Source: Niastella koreensis GR20-10
GTDB taxonomy: Bacteria > Bacteroidota > Bacteroidia > Chitinophagales > Chitinophagaceae
Length of the DNA: 64,000 bases
Direction: 5' to 3'
NCBI RefSeq assembly: GCF_000246855.1
Contig: NC_016609.1
Span: forward strand, 3,968,001-4,032,000
A model generated the notes under the pieces. It was given only the letters and a program-made list of their open reading frames with translations, searched no databases and had not been told where the DNA came from. A program made the translations under genes and the position numbers. Position 1 is the stretch's first letter. Each line of letters starts with the position of its first letter. This document shows, piece after piece, positions 34,752 through 43,561 of the stretch.

Positions 34752-35681
34752 ATGACAAAGACAATAACCAATCAGGCTGTCAGCTTTAAATCAAATGGAC
34801 TCAATATTGCAGGCATGCTTTACCTGCCCGCCGATTTTCATTCCTCCACACAGCCACGTCCGGCCATTGTAGTAGGCCACCCCGGCGCCGGAGTTAAAGA
34901 ACAGGCTGCTGGTTTATATGCCGGGCTGCTGGCTGAACAGGGTTATATCACCCTGGCCTTTGATGCCGCTTATCAGGGCGAAAGTGAAGGATTACCCCGC
35001 AACTATGAAGATCCGGAACAACGAATCGAAGACATAAAAGCAGCTGTTACATTCCTTTCTACGATGCAGGAAATAGACGCCAACCGCATCGGCGTACTCG
35101 GTATTTGCGCTTCTGGCGGTTACGGCGTAGCCGCCACGGCTACCGATCACCGGATAAAAGTGCTGGCGACGGTTTGTGCGGCCGGCATCGGACATCAGTT
35201 CCGGCATGGTGGCGATGGGCATCAAAACCCGGCCGTGATCCAGGCCCTGCTCAACCAGGCAGCCGCAGACCGCCAGGCAGTAGCCAATGGCGCAGCACCC
35301 GGCGAATTTCCCATCTTCCCCGCCAATGCTGAACAGGCAAAAGGGATGGGCCAACACGTATATGAAGGCTGGGAGTATTATTGTACGGAGCGAGGCTTCC
35401 ACCCGCGTTCTGCCAAAACCTTTACGTGGAAAAGCGTAGAGTTGGTCGCCGGTTTTGACGCTTTCCGGTTCGCGGATCTGATCGCACCCCGTCCCCTGCT
35501 GCTGATCGCCGGTTCGGAAGCCACCACCTTATGGATGACCCAGGAAGCAATGGAAACCGCCAAAGGGCCCAAAGAACTGTTTATGATAAATGGCGCTACG
35601 CATGTGGACCTGTACGATAAAATCGAATTCGTTGCCCAGGCGGTAGATAAGCTGGTTACTTTTTACCATTCAAATCTGTAA
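34752..35681 (+). CDS. Alpha/beta hydrolase (YcjY/dienelactone-hydrolase-like)
   Basis: The 309-residue protein has the alpha/beta-hydrolase core: AIVVGHPGAGVKEQ near the oxyanion hole, GVLGICASGGYGVAA at the nucleophile elbow, DLIAPRPLLLIAGSEA, and the C-terminal NGATHVDLYD containing the catalytic His. The elbow reads G-I-C-A-S-G-G, which departs from plain G-x-S-x-G; Cys, as in dienelactone hydrolases, is the better candidate for nucleophile. There is no signal peptide. A terminator follows its stop. Confidence 0.88.
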   Translation: MTKTITNQAVSFKSNGLNIAGMLYLPADFHSSTQPRPAIVVGHPGAGVKEQAAGLYAGLLAEQGYITLAFDAAYQGESEGLPRNYEDPEQRIEDIKAAVTFLSTMQEIDANRIGVLGICASGGYGVAATATDHRIKVLATVCAAGIGHQFRHGGDGHQNPAVIQALLNQAAADRQAVANGAAPGEFPIFPANAEQAKGMGQHVYEGWEYYCTERGFHPRSAKTFTWKSVELVAGFDAFRFADLIAPRPLLLIAGSEATTLWMTQEAMETAKGPKELFMINGATHVDLYDKIEFVAQAVDKLVTFYHSNL

Positions 35682-35687
35682 AACACT

Positions 35688-35723
35688 GCCTCCTTATTTG
35701 CAGCACGGATAAGGAGGCTTTTT
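35688..35723 (+). terminator. Terminator after the YcjY-like hydrolase
   Basis: GCCTCCTTAT (35688-35697) and ATAAGGAGGC (35709-35718) form a perfect 10-bp stem, followed by five T residues. It begins six bases past the stop of the hydrolase gene. Confidence 0.9.
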
Positions 35724-35737
35724 CCTACTTTTAAAAC

Positions 35738-36655
35738 ATGAAGAAGATGCCCGTTGTGCCTCAACAGATCGATTCCATTTCACAGCTACACCGGTTACTG
35801 GGTTTGCCCAAGCCCCAGCACCCTATGGTAAGCCTGGTGCACAACTGCAACGTGCGCCTGGTGAAAGACCAGTTCCCCACTACACTCCTGCTTAATTTTT
35901 ACAAGATCTCATTTATCCAAGACATGCGCGGAAAGGTAAAGTATGGGCAAAGCTTTTATGACTTCGAGGAAGGCGGGATGGTTTTTGTGGCGCCTGGTCA
36001 GTTGCTTACTACATCCCCTGATGCAGATGAATACGAAGGCTTCAATATTTTTGTACACCCCGATTTCTTTCGTGGTTATCCGTTGGCAGCCAGCATTGAA
36101 AAATATCATTTCTTCACCTATGCGGCCAACGAAGCATTACATCTGTCAGATAAGGAGCGCAAAACCATCCTGGCTCTTTTCAGGATCATTGAAGACGAAC
36201 TGCAATCGAACATCGATGATTCCAGCCAGGATGTGATTATTTCGCAGATCGAGTTGTTGCTCAGTTACAGCAACCGTTTTTACAAACGCCAGTTCACTAC
36301 CCGCAAAGTGATGAACAACGACCTGCTGGCAAAACTGGAACAGGTGCTCGATACCTACCTCGACAAGGACATGGCGTTGGCAAAAGGACTGCCAACGGTT
36401 CAATACCTGGCAGAACAACTACATGTGTCACCGCACTATTTAAGTGATATGCTCCGAACGCAAACGGGACAAAATGCACAACAACTCATTCATCATAAAA
36501 TAATAGAACGGGCAAAAGTATTGCTGAGTAATACTACCCTTACCGTGGCGGAGGTAGCCTATCAGTTGGGATTTGAATATCCGCAGTCATTCAATAAGCT
36601 GTTCAAACAGAAAACACGGGTTTCACCATTGGAGTTTAGGAAGTCGTTCAATTGA
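35738..36655 (+). CDS. AraC-family transcriptional regulator
   Basis: The 305-residue regulator has an AraC-type N-terminal cupin-like domain (YDFEEGGMVFVAPGQLLTTS, GFNIFVHPDFFRGYPL). The C-terminal DNA-binding domain at about 215-305 holds TVQYLAEQLHVSPHYLSDML, then VAEVAYQLGFEYPQSFNKLF, ending TRVSPLEFRKSF. This form often regulates a neighbouring oxidoreductase or hydrolase; here the hydrolase gene is upstream with its own terminator in between. It is the fourth AraC gene in the region. Confidence 0.92.
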   Translation: MKKMPVVPQQIDSISQLHRLLGLPKPQHPMVSLVHNCNVRLVKDQFPTTLLLNFYKISFIQDMRGKVKYGQSFYDFEEGGMVFVAPGQLLTTSPDADEYEGFNIFVHPDFFRGYPLAASIEKYHFFTYAANEALHLSDKERKTILALFRIIEDELQSNIDDSSQDVIISQIELLLSYSNRFYKRQFTTRKVMNNDLLAKLEQVLDTYLDKDMALAKGLPTVQYLAEQLHVSPHYLSDMLRTQTGQNAQQLIHHKIIERAKVLLSNTTLTVAEVAYQLGFEYPQSFNKLFKQKTRVSPLEFRKSFN

Positions 36656-36667
36656 GGAACGTGATAA

Positions 36668-37222
36668 TTAATTACGATTTGTTGAGGTATCGCTGTATAC
36701 CGGTTGCTGAAATCCAGTCAGTTTCTCCAGGTAACTCCCGATCTCATCTTTTCGCCAATGGCTGGAAGGAGTTATAAAATAGGTCCCATTATAGTTATTA
36801 CCGGTTTTATTAACCAGGATCTCAAACGATTCGCCGTCCGCTGCAACCAGGATCATTTTTGTTTCCCACACATTGGAGGGATGACTGGGAGAATATACTT
36901 CCGCTTTTTTCAACAATTGAACAATGGTATCTATCTGTTTGCTGTCGGTAATTGTATAATCCCTCCCGGTTAAATTTACTTTCCAATCCGGCAATGCAGG
37001 TTGCAGGTGTATGGCAGCAATAACTTTACCGTTTAGCCTGGAAATAGAATTCCATGTTCCAAATATTTTCCGCGGCATAAAGGAAAAAGAAAAGAGAATC
37101 AACACCAGGGCAATAAAGGTGAAACGTCTGGTAAAAGGTCTCTTTTTGATCCTTTTATCAATCCGGTAACAGTATATTAAAATTGCTAAATAAAGTACCC
37201 AAACCAGCAGATAGTAGTTCAT
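36668..37222 (-). CDS. Hypothetical protein with two N-terminal membrane helices
   Basis: The 184-residue protein starts MNYYLLVWVLYLAI; the longer frame needs a TTG. It has two hydrophobic helices (about 2-18 and 30-48, FTFIALVLILFSFSFMP) and a soluble part with beta-like strands (VIAAIHLQPALPDWKVNLTG, KMILVAADGESFEILVN). I recognise no family. It converges on an AraC gene with a 12-base gap. Confidence 0.6.
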   Translation of the reverse strand: MNYYLLVWVLYLAILIYCYRIDKRIKKRPFTRRFTFIALVLILFSFSFMPRKIFGTWNSISRLNGKVIAAIHLQPALPDWKVNLTGRDYTITDSKQIDTIVQLLKKAEVYSPSHPSNVWETKMILVAADGESFEILVNKTGNNYNGTYFITPSSHWRKDEIGSYLEKLTGFQQPVYSDTSTNRN

Positions 37223-37386
37223 ACGTTTATTTTTAACTCCGCCCTTCCACGTTGTCAAAAATAGGGAATTATGCAAATACCGTTAAAACACTATTCCTGT
37301 TTCATAATTTTCACACTGCTGCCATTTCCAGGGAAGAAATATTGCTGAAGGAAGTACCATCTGAAGATTGTGCCAGTTGAACAACC

Positions 37387-39303
37387 CTATTCCATATACT
37401 CCTTTTTTATCCCAAGCTTCTTCATCTTTGATTTCAACGTAGAAGGATTGATATTCAGGATCTCGGCCGCGGCGCCCGGGCCCCATATTCGCCCATTGCA
37501 TTTCTTCAGCACAGAGATGATATAGTCCTTTTCATTTTCAACGATCGTTTTCATCGCTGCATCCTGTGCGTCCTCAGTGCCTTGCTTTTTTGTAACAGTG
37601 GGCAGCAGGATCTCTTCAATCACTGGTCCTTTGGATAACAACACACTTCGTTCAATTAAATGTTCCAGTTCGCGGATATTGCCGGGCCAGTTATATGCCA
37701 TCATTTTCCGGAGCACATTATCGGAGATGCCACTGAGTTTTTTCCCTGCTTTATGGCTGTAGTGATTCATAAAATGATACCCCAGCGCAGGGATATCTTC
37801 TCTGCGGTCACGCAAGGGCGGTAGGGTAATGGGAAAAACATTCAAGCGGTAATACAGGTCCAGCCGGAACCGGCCATCGGCTACTTCTTTTTCCAGGTTT
37901 TTATTGGTAGCTGCAATAATGCGCACATCCACTTTAATGGTGTCCCTGCCTCCTACTCTTTCAATTTCCTTTTCCTGTAATACCCGCAATAACTTCACCT
38001 GCAGTTCAACCGGCATTTCACCCACTTCATCCAGGAACAGCGTGCCCTTGTCGGCCCGTTCAAATTTGCCGATCCTCTTCTCCAGCGCCCCGGTAAATGC
38101 GCCTTTTTCGTGCCCGAACAATTCTGATTCTATCAGTGTGGCAGGTAATGCGGCACAGTTCAATTTCACAAATGGTTTTCCTTTGCGGGCCGACAGGTTA
38201 TGGATGCAATCGGCAATTTTTTCTTTGCCCGTTCCGCTCTCACCCAAGATAAGCACCGAAGTATCTGAAGGCGCTACCTGCGAAATGTAATCAAATACAT
38301 TTAACAACAAGTGGCTTTTACCAACAATGCCATCAAACCTGGTCTTCGTTTCCTGCTGTAACAGTTTGCCGGCTTCACTCATTTCCTGCTGCAGCAAATG
38401 CTCGATGGTTTGCATCAGCGAAAACTGGATCCTTTCAAACAGCTCCAGCTGCTCGGTGGTATAAGCATCCGGTCTTCTGCTGAATAAACAAAAGCTGAAA
38501 GGTTTCCTGTCCATCATGCGCATGGGCATTTCCAAATGTGATCTTAACTGGAAACTATCTGCAAAAAGCTTTCTTAAAGAAGGCTGCCGGCAAATATTTT
38601 CAAAAGCAGCCTCCTTATAAATGGCGGCCACTTCCGCTACCGCATCCGGCGCCTGCAATGCCATCAACGCGTCGCCCGACATTCCTGTAACGGTGGCCAG
38701 TTCCTGCAGACCCATCTCCTGGTATTCATCGAAACCTGTTCTTAAAAAGCACCTGCCTTTAAAGAAGGGGTCTTTTATATTATCAAACCCTACGGCGAGA
38801 AAATCGAAAGGAATAAACGATTGCAGGGCGGTGGCTATTCGCAACAACTTTTCCGGCCAGGTACCGGCGTCTGTTACAATTGACTTCAGCAATTTGCGCA
38901 ATTCAGTCTCCTTATGGTACCGCGCATCCATACTATGTGCATGGCGGTAACGGGCAATTTCAAGGGCCACCAGCAGATCCTTCTCCCGGAAAGGTTTTAC
39001 CAGGAAACCATAGGGATGCGTTTGCTTGGCAGCATTCAAAACTTCTTCATTGGAGTTGGCCGATAGAAATACAAACGGGATATTGTCTGTTGCCAACACT
39101 TTTGCCAGGTCGATCCCGGTTTGTTTGCCTTTTAGAAAGATATCCAACAAAACAAAATCCGGCTTTTTTTCCTTTATCAGTTCCAGGGCCTGATCAACCG
39201 AACGCGCCATGCCGGTAATACCATAACCCGCCTGTTCCAGCAACAGGCGTACATAATCCGCCTCCACAAACTGGTCTTCTACAATTAAAATTTGTTCTTT
39301 CAT
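37387..39303 (-). CDS. Sigma-54-dependent response regulator (receiver-GAF-AAA+-HTH)
   Basis: The 638-residue activator has an N-terminal receiver (D54 in VLLDIFL, K103 in VKPF), a GAF-like region (about 135-305) and a sigma-54 AAA+ domain (about 325-560). The AAA+ domain has Walker A GESGTGKE at 354-361, the sigma-54-contacting loop GAFTGA at 401-406 and Walker B GTLFLDEVGE. A Fis-type helix-turn-helix ends the protein (about 590-638, GAAAEILNINPSTLKSKMKK). When phosphorylated it should open sigma-54 promoters (-24/-12). It follows its probable kinase gene by 15 bases on the same strand. Confidence 0.95.
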   Translation of the reverse strand: MKEQILIVEDQFVEADYVRLLLEQAGYGITGMARSVDQALELIKEKKPDFVLLDIFLKGKQTGIDLAKVLATDNIPFVFLSANSNEEVLNAAKQTHPYGFLVKPFREKDLLVALEIARYRHAHSMDARYHKETELRKLLKSIVTDAGTWPEKLLRIATALQSFIPFDFLAVGFDNIKDPFFKGRCFLRTGFDEYQEMGLQELATVTGMSGDALMALQAPDAVAEVAAIYKEAAFENICRQPSLRKLFADSFQLRSHLEMPMRMMDRKPFSFCLFSRRPDAYTTEQLELFERIQFSLMQTIEHLLQQEMSEAGKLLQQETKTRFDGIVGKSHLLLNVFDYISQVAPSDTSVLILGESGTGKEKIADCIHNLSARKGKPFVKLNCAALPATLIESELFGHEKGAFTGALEKRIGKFERADKGTLFLDEVGEMPVELQVKLLRVLQEKEIERVGGRDTIKVDVRIIAATNKNLEKEVADGRFRLDLYYRLNVFPITLPPLRDRREDIPALGYHFMNHYSHKAGKKLSGISDNVLRKMMAYNWPGNIRELEHLIERSVLLSKGPVIEEILLPTVTKKQGTEDAQDAAMKTIVENEKDYIISVLKKCNGRIWGPGAAAEILNINPSTLKSKMKKLGIKKEYME

Positions 39304-39318
39304 AGTCAGTTATTTTGG

Positions 39319-41547
39319 TTACGCTTCAGCAATAAAATCAAGCGTTATTTGTGTGCCATTGTTATTGTGAATTTGAAATACCGCATCAAGGTCATCACTC
39401 AATCCCCGCATCAACCGCATGCCCATAGTGGTCTGGCTGGCAGCATTGAATGTCGCCGGCAAGCCAACTCCATTGTCTTTGATTGAAAGCAGAAAATGTT
39501 CGTCGCCCAGGCTTTTCAATGAAATATCTATTACACCTTCCTGCTTATCCGGAAAAGCATGCTTTATGGCATTGGTAACGGCTTCGTTCACAATGAGCCC
39601 AACCGGAACGCAGTATGAAACAGTAAAAGTTACCGGGTCAATTTGCAGGTTGAACCGGATGGTATTGCCGGTATGAAAACTGTCTTTCAGGTAATCGATC
39701 AGCTCATGAATATAACCGGTCATGTTGATGGCTGATAAATTATCTGACTGATACAATTTCTGATGCACCAGCGACATGGCCTGAATACGCTGTGAGCTTT
39801 CGGTTACCGCCTGGATGGCTTCCTCACTCTGCAGGTAGGCAGCCTGTGTATGCAACAGCCCCATTACCATATGAAAATTGTTCTTTACCCGGTGATGGAT
39901 CTCCCGCACCAGCCATTCCTTTTCTGCCACCAGCTGTTGCAGGGAATTGTTTTTCTTTTCAATTTGTATTTGCTGCACCTGCAGTTCCTGGTTAGTGCGT
40001 TGCTTTAACCGGGAATAATTCACCAGCAAGCCTACAATAGCTATCAATAACAGGACAGCCCCAACAATCCAGCGTTTGGTATTTTGTTCCTTTGCCAGCT
40101 CGTTTTGCTGCAACTGCTTTTCATTCTCCAGTAACCGGATGTTCTGTTCTTTTTTCTGCGTTTCGTATTGCACGGTCAATTCTTCGATCTGCCGGCTTTT
40201 TCTTTCATTGTAAATGGAATCATTGAGAAACTGGTAGTACTGCAGGTTTTTAATGGCGGCGGAATAATTTCCCAACGCAGAATCTGCGGTGAACCGCATT
40301 TTGAACAACTCCCGTTGGTCTATTACCCGGTCCGCGCCCATAATTGTCACGGCTGTATCCAGGTAGGTTTTCGCTTTCTTAAACTGCCCATGCTGCAAAT
40401 AAAACCGGCCCAGATCCATATTGCCTATTGAAATGGTTTCATTGTCGAAACCTGCTTTACGGCAGTATGCCAAACAGGAAATGTAGTTTTGCTCCGCTTC
40501 CGGGTAGCGCTTCAATGCATCAAAACAATACGCATAATTTTGTGCAACGGCAGACTTTTCCCGTAAGTTTTTTGGCGGATATACCACCAGCAGGCTATCC
40601 ATCAAAGCAAGGGCTTCCCTGTTCTTTTTTAGTTTTATCAGTTGCCTGATAAGAAAAGTTGCCGTTTGTAAGACAGATGTCCCGTCCTGTTTTTGTTCCG
40701 ATCTTTTTTCAAGTGTTTTCCGGTACCAATGGCAGCTTTCTTCCGGACGGCTCAATTCATCATATACCAGGGCCAGTTCGCCATAATAATTGTCAAGAGA
40801 AGTAGTATCATTATTACGCTCAGCATTTTCAACACATTTTGTGGCGTATAAAAGCGACTTCTCATAAGCACCCCGGTACCTGTTCACATAAGAAAGGGAA
40901 TAATATACATCCGAAACCTTTGTACTTCCTATCTTATTATATAATTCAAGCGCACGCAGTAACTCGCTTTCTGTTAAATTGGATTTCCCAAAATTATAAT
41001 GGAAACCTGCCAGTATAGTCCTCGCATAAGCTTCTCTTTCTATATTGTGCGCCTGCGCATACAATTGGACCGCTTTATCTAAATAAGATTCCACCTCGGC
41101 GCTATTTTCCTGGTACCAGTTTATTTTCCGGCCCAGCCTCAGCCAGGTACGCGCCTCTCTTTGCACATCGCCTTTTGCATGATAAATAGCCGCCACCTGA
41201 AAAAAACTTTTCTTCCCCTCTACCGTATCGTCTTTGTTAAGATGAGCTTCCGCGACAAGCAGAGTGCTTTCGAACCAAAAGTTCCTTAAGTGCAGGGAAT
41301 CGCCCAGCCTGAGGGCCTGGTTAAACAGGTCAGCGGCAGAATCCATCATGACCGCTTTTTTATCGCTGTTGATCTGTTTAAGGTAGGTTCTGCCCAGTTC
41401 ATACAGGATCAGAAGACGATTACTGTCCCGTTTGCTTTCCTTCAACAATTGGCGCAATTCACCCTGCGACAGGTTGGCCGCCAGCTGTGCCATAGCCGGC
41501 GCTGCCATTACCATCATAAAAAAAGTATATGTAACAAACCTCAGCAT
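39319..41547 (-). CDS. TPR sensor histidine kinase (HisKA_2 type)
   Basis: The 742-residue kinase starts at the ATG at 41547 with a signal peptide (MLRFVTYTFFMMVMAAPAMA); a GTG at 41604 would add 19 residues. TPR-like helical repeats fill about 30-440 and are presumably periplasmic. A membrane helix follows (about 490-510, WIVGAVLLLIAIVGLLVNYS), then a coiled coil, HisKA_2 with REIHHRVKNNFHMVMGLL near 550, and HATPase_c with NEAVTNAIKHAF and KDNGVGLP. The probable partner is the sigma-54 activator 15 bases downstream. The signal sensed is unknown. Two tandem palindromes lie just upstream. Confidence 0.93.
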   Translation of the reverse strand: MLRFVTYTFFMMVMAAPAMAQLAANLSQGELRQLLKESKRDSNRLLILYELGRTYLKQINSDKKAVMMDSAADLFNQALRLGDSLHLRNFWFESTLLVAEAHLNKDDTVEGKKSFFQVAAIYHAKGDVQREARTWLRLGRKINWYQENSAEVESYLDKAVQLYAQAHNIEREAYARTILAGFHYNFGKSNLTESELLRALELYNKIGSTKVSDVYYSLSYVNRYRGAYEKSLLYATKCVENAERNNDTTSLDNYYGELALVYDELSRPEESCHWYRKTLEKRSEQKQDGTSVLQTATFLIRQLIKLKKNREALALMDSLLVVYPPKNLREKSAVAQNYAYCFDALKRYPEAEQNYISCLAYCRKAGFDNETISIGNMDLGRFYLQHGQFKKAKTYLDTAVTIMGADRVIDQRELFKMRFTADSALGNYSAAIKNLQYYQFLNDSIYNERKSRQIEELTVQYETQKKEQNIRLLENEKQLQQNELAKEQNTKRWIVGAVLLLIAIVGLLVNYSRLKQRTNQELQVQQIQIEKKNNSLQQLVAEKEWLVREIHHRVKNNFHMVMGLLHTQAAYLQSEEAIQAVTESSQRIQAMSLVHQKLYQSDNLSAINMTGYIHELIDYLKDSFHTGNTIRFNLQIDPVTFTVSYCVPVGLIVNEAVTNAIKHAFPDKQEGVIDISLKSLGDEHFLLSIKDNGVGLPATFNAASQTTMGMRLMRGLSDDLDAVFQIHNNNGTQITLDFIAEA

Positions 41548-41581
41548 GCAGGAAATTGCTTTATATAAAATTAAAATAACC

Positions 41582-41599
41582 ACCGCGAAATTTCGCGGT
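41582..41599. promoter_or_regulatory. Perfect 18-bp palindrome, candidate operator 1
   Basis: ACCGCGAAATTTCGCGGT is its own exact reverse complement. It lies 35 bases upstream of the kinase ATG on the minus side and about 115 before the plus-side hydrolase start. A related palindrome is centred 30 bases away. Confidence 0.65.
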
Positions 41600-41610
41600 C
41601 TCACAGCGCC

Positions 41611-41630
41611 AACCGCGAAATATCACGGTT
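41611..41630. promoter_or_regulatory. Related 20-bp palindrome, candidate operator 2
   Basis: AACCGCGAAATATCACGGTT matches its reverse complement at 16 of 20 positions and repeats the CCGCGAAAT half of operator 1. The centres of the two are 30 bp apart, about three helical turns, so a dimeric regulator could bind both on one DNA face. Confidence 0.6.
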
Positions 41631-41712
41631 TACCTACACTCTCATTTAGCAAAGCTATTGAACTGCATTCACTTATAAAAAAGGCATCGTAATTGGCATG
41701 GGATACCCATAA

Positions 41713-42507
41713 ATGTTATTTATGGGGAAAACACTTCCAAAAACAGTCGTCTTTATCACCGGCGCTTTTGTTCATCACAGCTGCTGGGACGAATGGAAAA
41801 ACTATTTTAAAAGCAAGGGGTACCATGCCATCGCCCCGCCCTGGCCGCATAAAAGCGCTTCGGCCGAAGCTTTGCGCAACAGCCATCCCAGCAAGAATAT
41901 TGCCGGTAACCGGCTGGCGGCATTAACGGATTATTACGACAACATTGTAAAGCAGCTTCCTGAAAAGCCCATCCTCATCGGTCATTCCATCGGCGGGCTG
42001 ATAGTGCAGCTGCTGTTGCAAAGAGGGTTGGGCTTTGCGGGTGTTGCCATTCACTCGGTGCCGCCACAGGGGATCATGACCTTTAAATTCTCCTTTCTAA
42101 AGGCGGGCTGGGGGCCACTTGGCTTCTTTACTTCCACCCGCAAATCGTTTCTGATGTCGTTCAACCAATGGAAATATGCTTTTACCAATGGTATGGATTG
42201 CGATGATCAGAAAGAAGCCTACTACCAGTTTGCCATTCCCGAATCCAAGCTGATCGTACGGGATACCATCACCAAAGCGGCCAAAGTAAACTTTGAAAAT
42301 CCGCATGCCCCGTTGTTACTCACCTCCGGCAGTGACGACAACACCATTCCGGCTTCGCTGAATTACTCGAATTACCAGAAATACAAAAACAGCAATTCCA
42401 TTACGGATTATGCAGCATTCAAGGGTAGAAATCACTTTGTTTTAGGCCAGCCCACCTGGAAAGAGGATGCAGATTATATCCTGGACTGGCTTACTAAACT
42501 ACCATAA
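41713..42507 (+). CDS. Alpha/beta hydrolase
   Basis: The 264-residue protein has the alpha/beta-hydrolase core: VVFITGAFVHHSCWDEW, then the nucleophile elbow LIGHSIGG (G-x-S-x-G), LLLTSGSDDNTIPASL with the acid and GRNHFVLGQ with the His. There is no signal peptide; MGKTLP at 41722 is an alternative start. It is the first gene of a co-directional run of eight that ends at 49408. Its substrate is unknown. A palindrome pair lies between it and the divergent kinase gene. Confidence 0.88.
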   Translation: MLFMGKTLPKTVVFITGAFVHHSCWDEWKNYFKSKGYHAIAPPWPHKSASAEALRNSHPSKNIAGNRLAALTDYYDNIVKQLPEKPILIGHSIGGLIVQLLLQRGLGFAGVAIHSVPPQGIMTFKFSFLKAGWGPLGFFTSTRKSFLMSFNQWKYAFTNGMDCDDQKEAYYQFAIPESKLIVRDTITKAAKVNFENPHAPLLLTSGSDDNTIPASLNYSNYQKYKNSNSITDYAAFKGRNHFVLGQPTWKEDADYILDWLTKLP

Positions 42508-42544
42508 TTATAGACTTCAACCAACAATCAAAATAATTCTTATT

Positions 42545-43525
42545 ATGACAAAATTGATCCCGGTACTTTTTGCTGCCCTTATTTTACAGGCAGCCTGCAA
42601 CAATGCGCCAAATGAGACAAAAACGGCAACCACTCCTTCTGCAGACAGTACTCAAACTACTACTTCAACCACGCAACCAGCTGCCCCCCCGGCCAATTTT
42701 AAACACGCCACCGCCAAAGTAAACGGCGTGGATGTTCACTATGTGATCGGCGGACAAGGCGAACCGCTGGTGTTATTGCATGGGTTTGGGCAAAACTGGT
42801 ATATGTGGAACCGCCTGTTGCCTGAGTTCTCCAAACATTTTACCGTAATCGCACCTGATCTTCCTGGCCTGGGCGAATCGGGCAAACCTGACAGCGGGTA
42901 TGATAAAAAAACGCTGGCCACTTACATCCATGGCGTGGTGAAACAACTGGGTTATGAGCACATCAACCTGGCCGGTCACGATATTGGCCTGATGGTGGCT
43001 TACGCCTACGCCGCACAGTTTTCAACCGAAGTAAACAAACTGGCATTGATGGATGCACTGCTTCCCGGGGTTGAACCGGTTTGGAGCCAGGTGAAGGGTT
43101 CTGCCTGGTGGTTTGGTTTCTTTTCCTTCCCCGCTTCGGGCGAATTGGTAGCAGGCAGAGAACGCCTGTTTCTGACCAATTTCTGGCCGGTAGTGGGCCA
43201 TGTAAAAGATCCGTTCACACCCGAAGAAGTAAATGAATTTGTACGGGCTTATGCCGTAAAAGGTGGCACCACAGGCGCCTTCCATTGGTTCGGCGCTTTT
43301 GAGCAGGATGCAAAGGACAATAAGGTATTTATGAAGACCAAACTTAAAATGCCGTTGCTGGCCATGGGTGGTGAATATTTTGGCGCCGGCTTCCTGGTAG
43401 ATCATTGTAAACTGGTGGCTGAAAATGTAAAAGGCTCCAATATCAAAGGCGCGGGTCACTGGGTAGTGCAGGAAAATACTGCCCAGGTTCAAAAAGACCT
43501 GTTGGATTTCTTTCTTTCAAAATAA
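42545..43525 (+). CDS. Lipoprotein alpha/beta hydrolase, epoxide-hydrolase-like
   Basis: The 326-residue protein starts at the ATG at 42545 with a lipoprotein signal (LQAAC, Cys at about 19) and a Thr/Ser/Pro-rich linker to about residue 50. The alpha/beta core has the oxyanion motif LLHGFGQNWYMWNRLL, the nucleophile elbow GHDIG with Asp instead of Ser, and a C-terminal His in GAGHWVVQE. An Asp nucleophile is typical of epoxide hydrolases and haloalkane dehalogenases. It would act anchored at the envelope. The gene starts 37 bases after the preceding hydrolase. Confidence 0.88.
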   Translation: MTKLIPVLFAALILQAACNNAPNETKTATTPSADSTQTTTSTTQPAAPPANFKHATAKVNGVDVHYVIGGQGEPLVLLHGFGQNWYMWNRLLPEFSKHFTVIAPDLPGLGESGKPDSGYDKKTLATYIHGVVKQLGYEHINLAGHDIGLMVAYAYAAQFSTEVNKLALMDALLPGVEPVWSQVKGSAWWFGFFSFPASGELVAGRERLFLTNFWPVVGHVKDPFTPEEVNEFVRAYAVKGGTTGAFHWFGAFEQDAKDNKVFMKTKLKMPLLAMGGEYFGAGFLVDHCKLVAENVKGSNIKGAGHWVVQENTAQVQKDLLDFFLSK

Positions 43526-43561
43526 TACGCACTAACACACATCCCATAAAGAATTGTAGCG

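Noticed and set aside
41693-41926. A 77-codon plus-strand frame at the start of the hydrolase operon
   Set aside because: It overlaps the better-supported alpha/beta hydrolase frame at 41713, which carries the family motifs.
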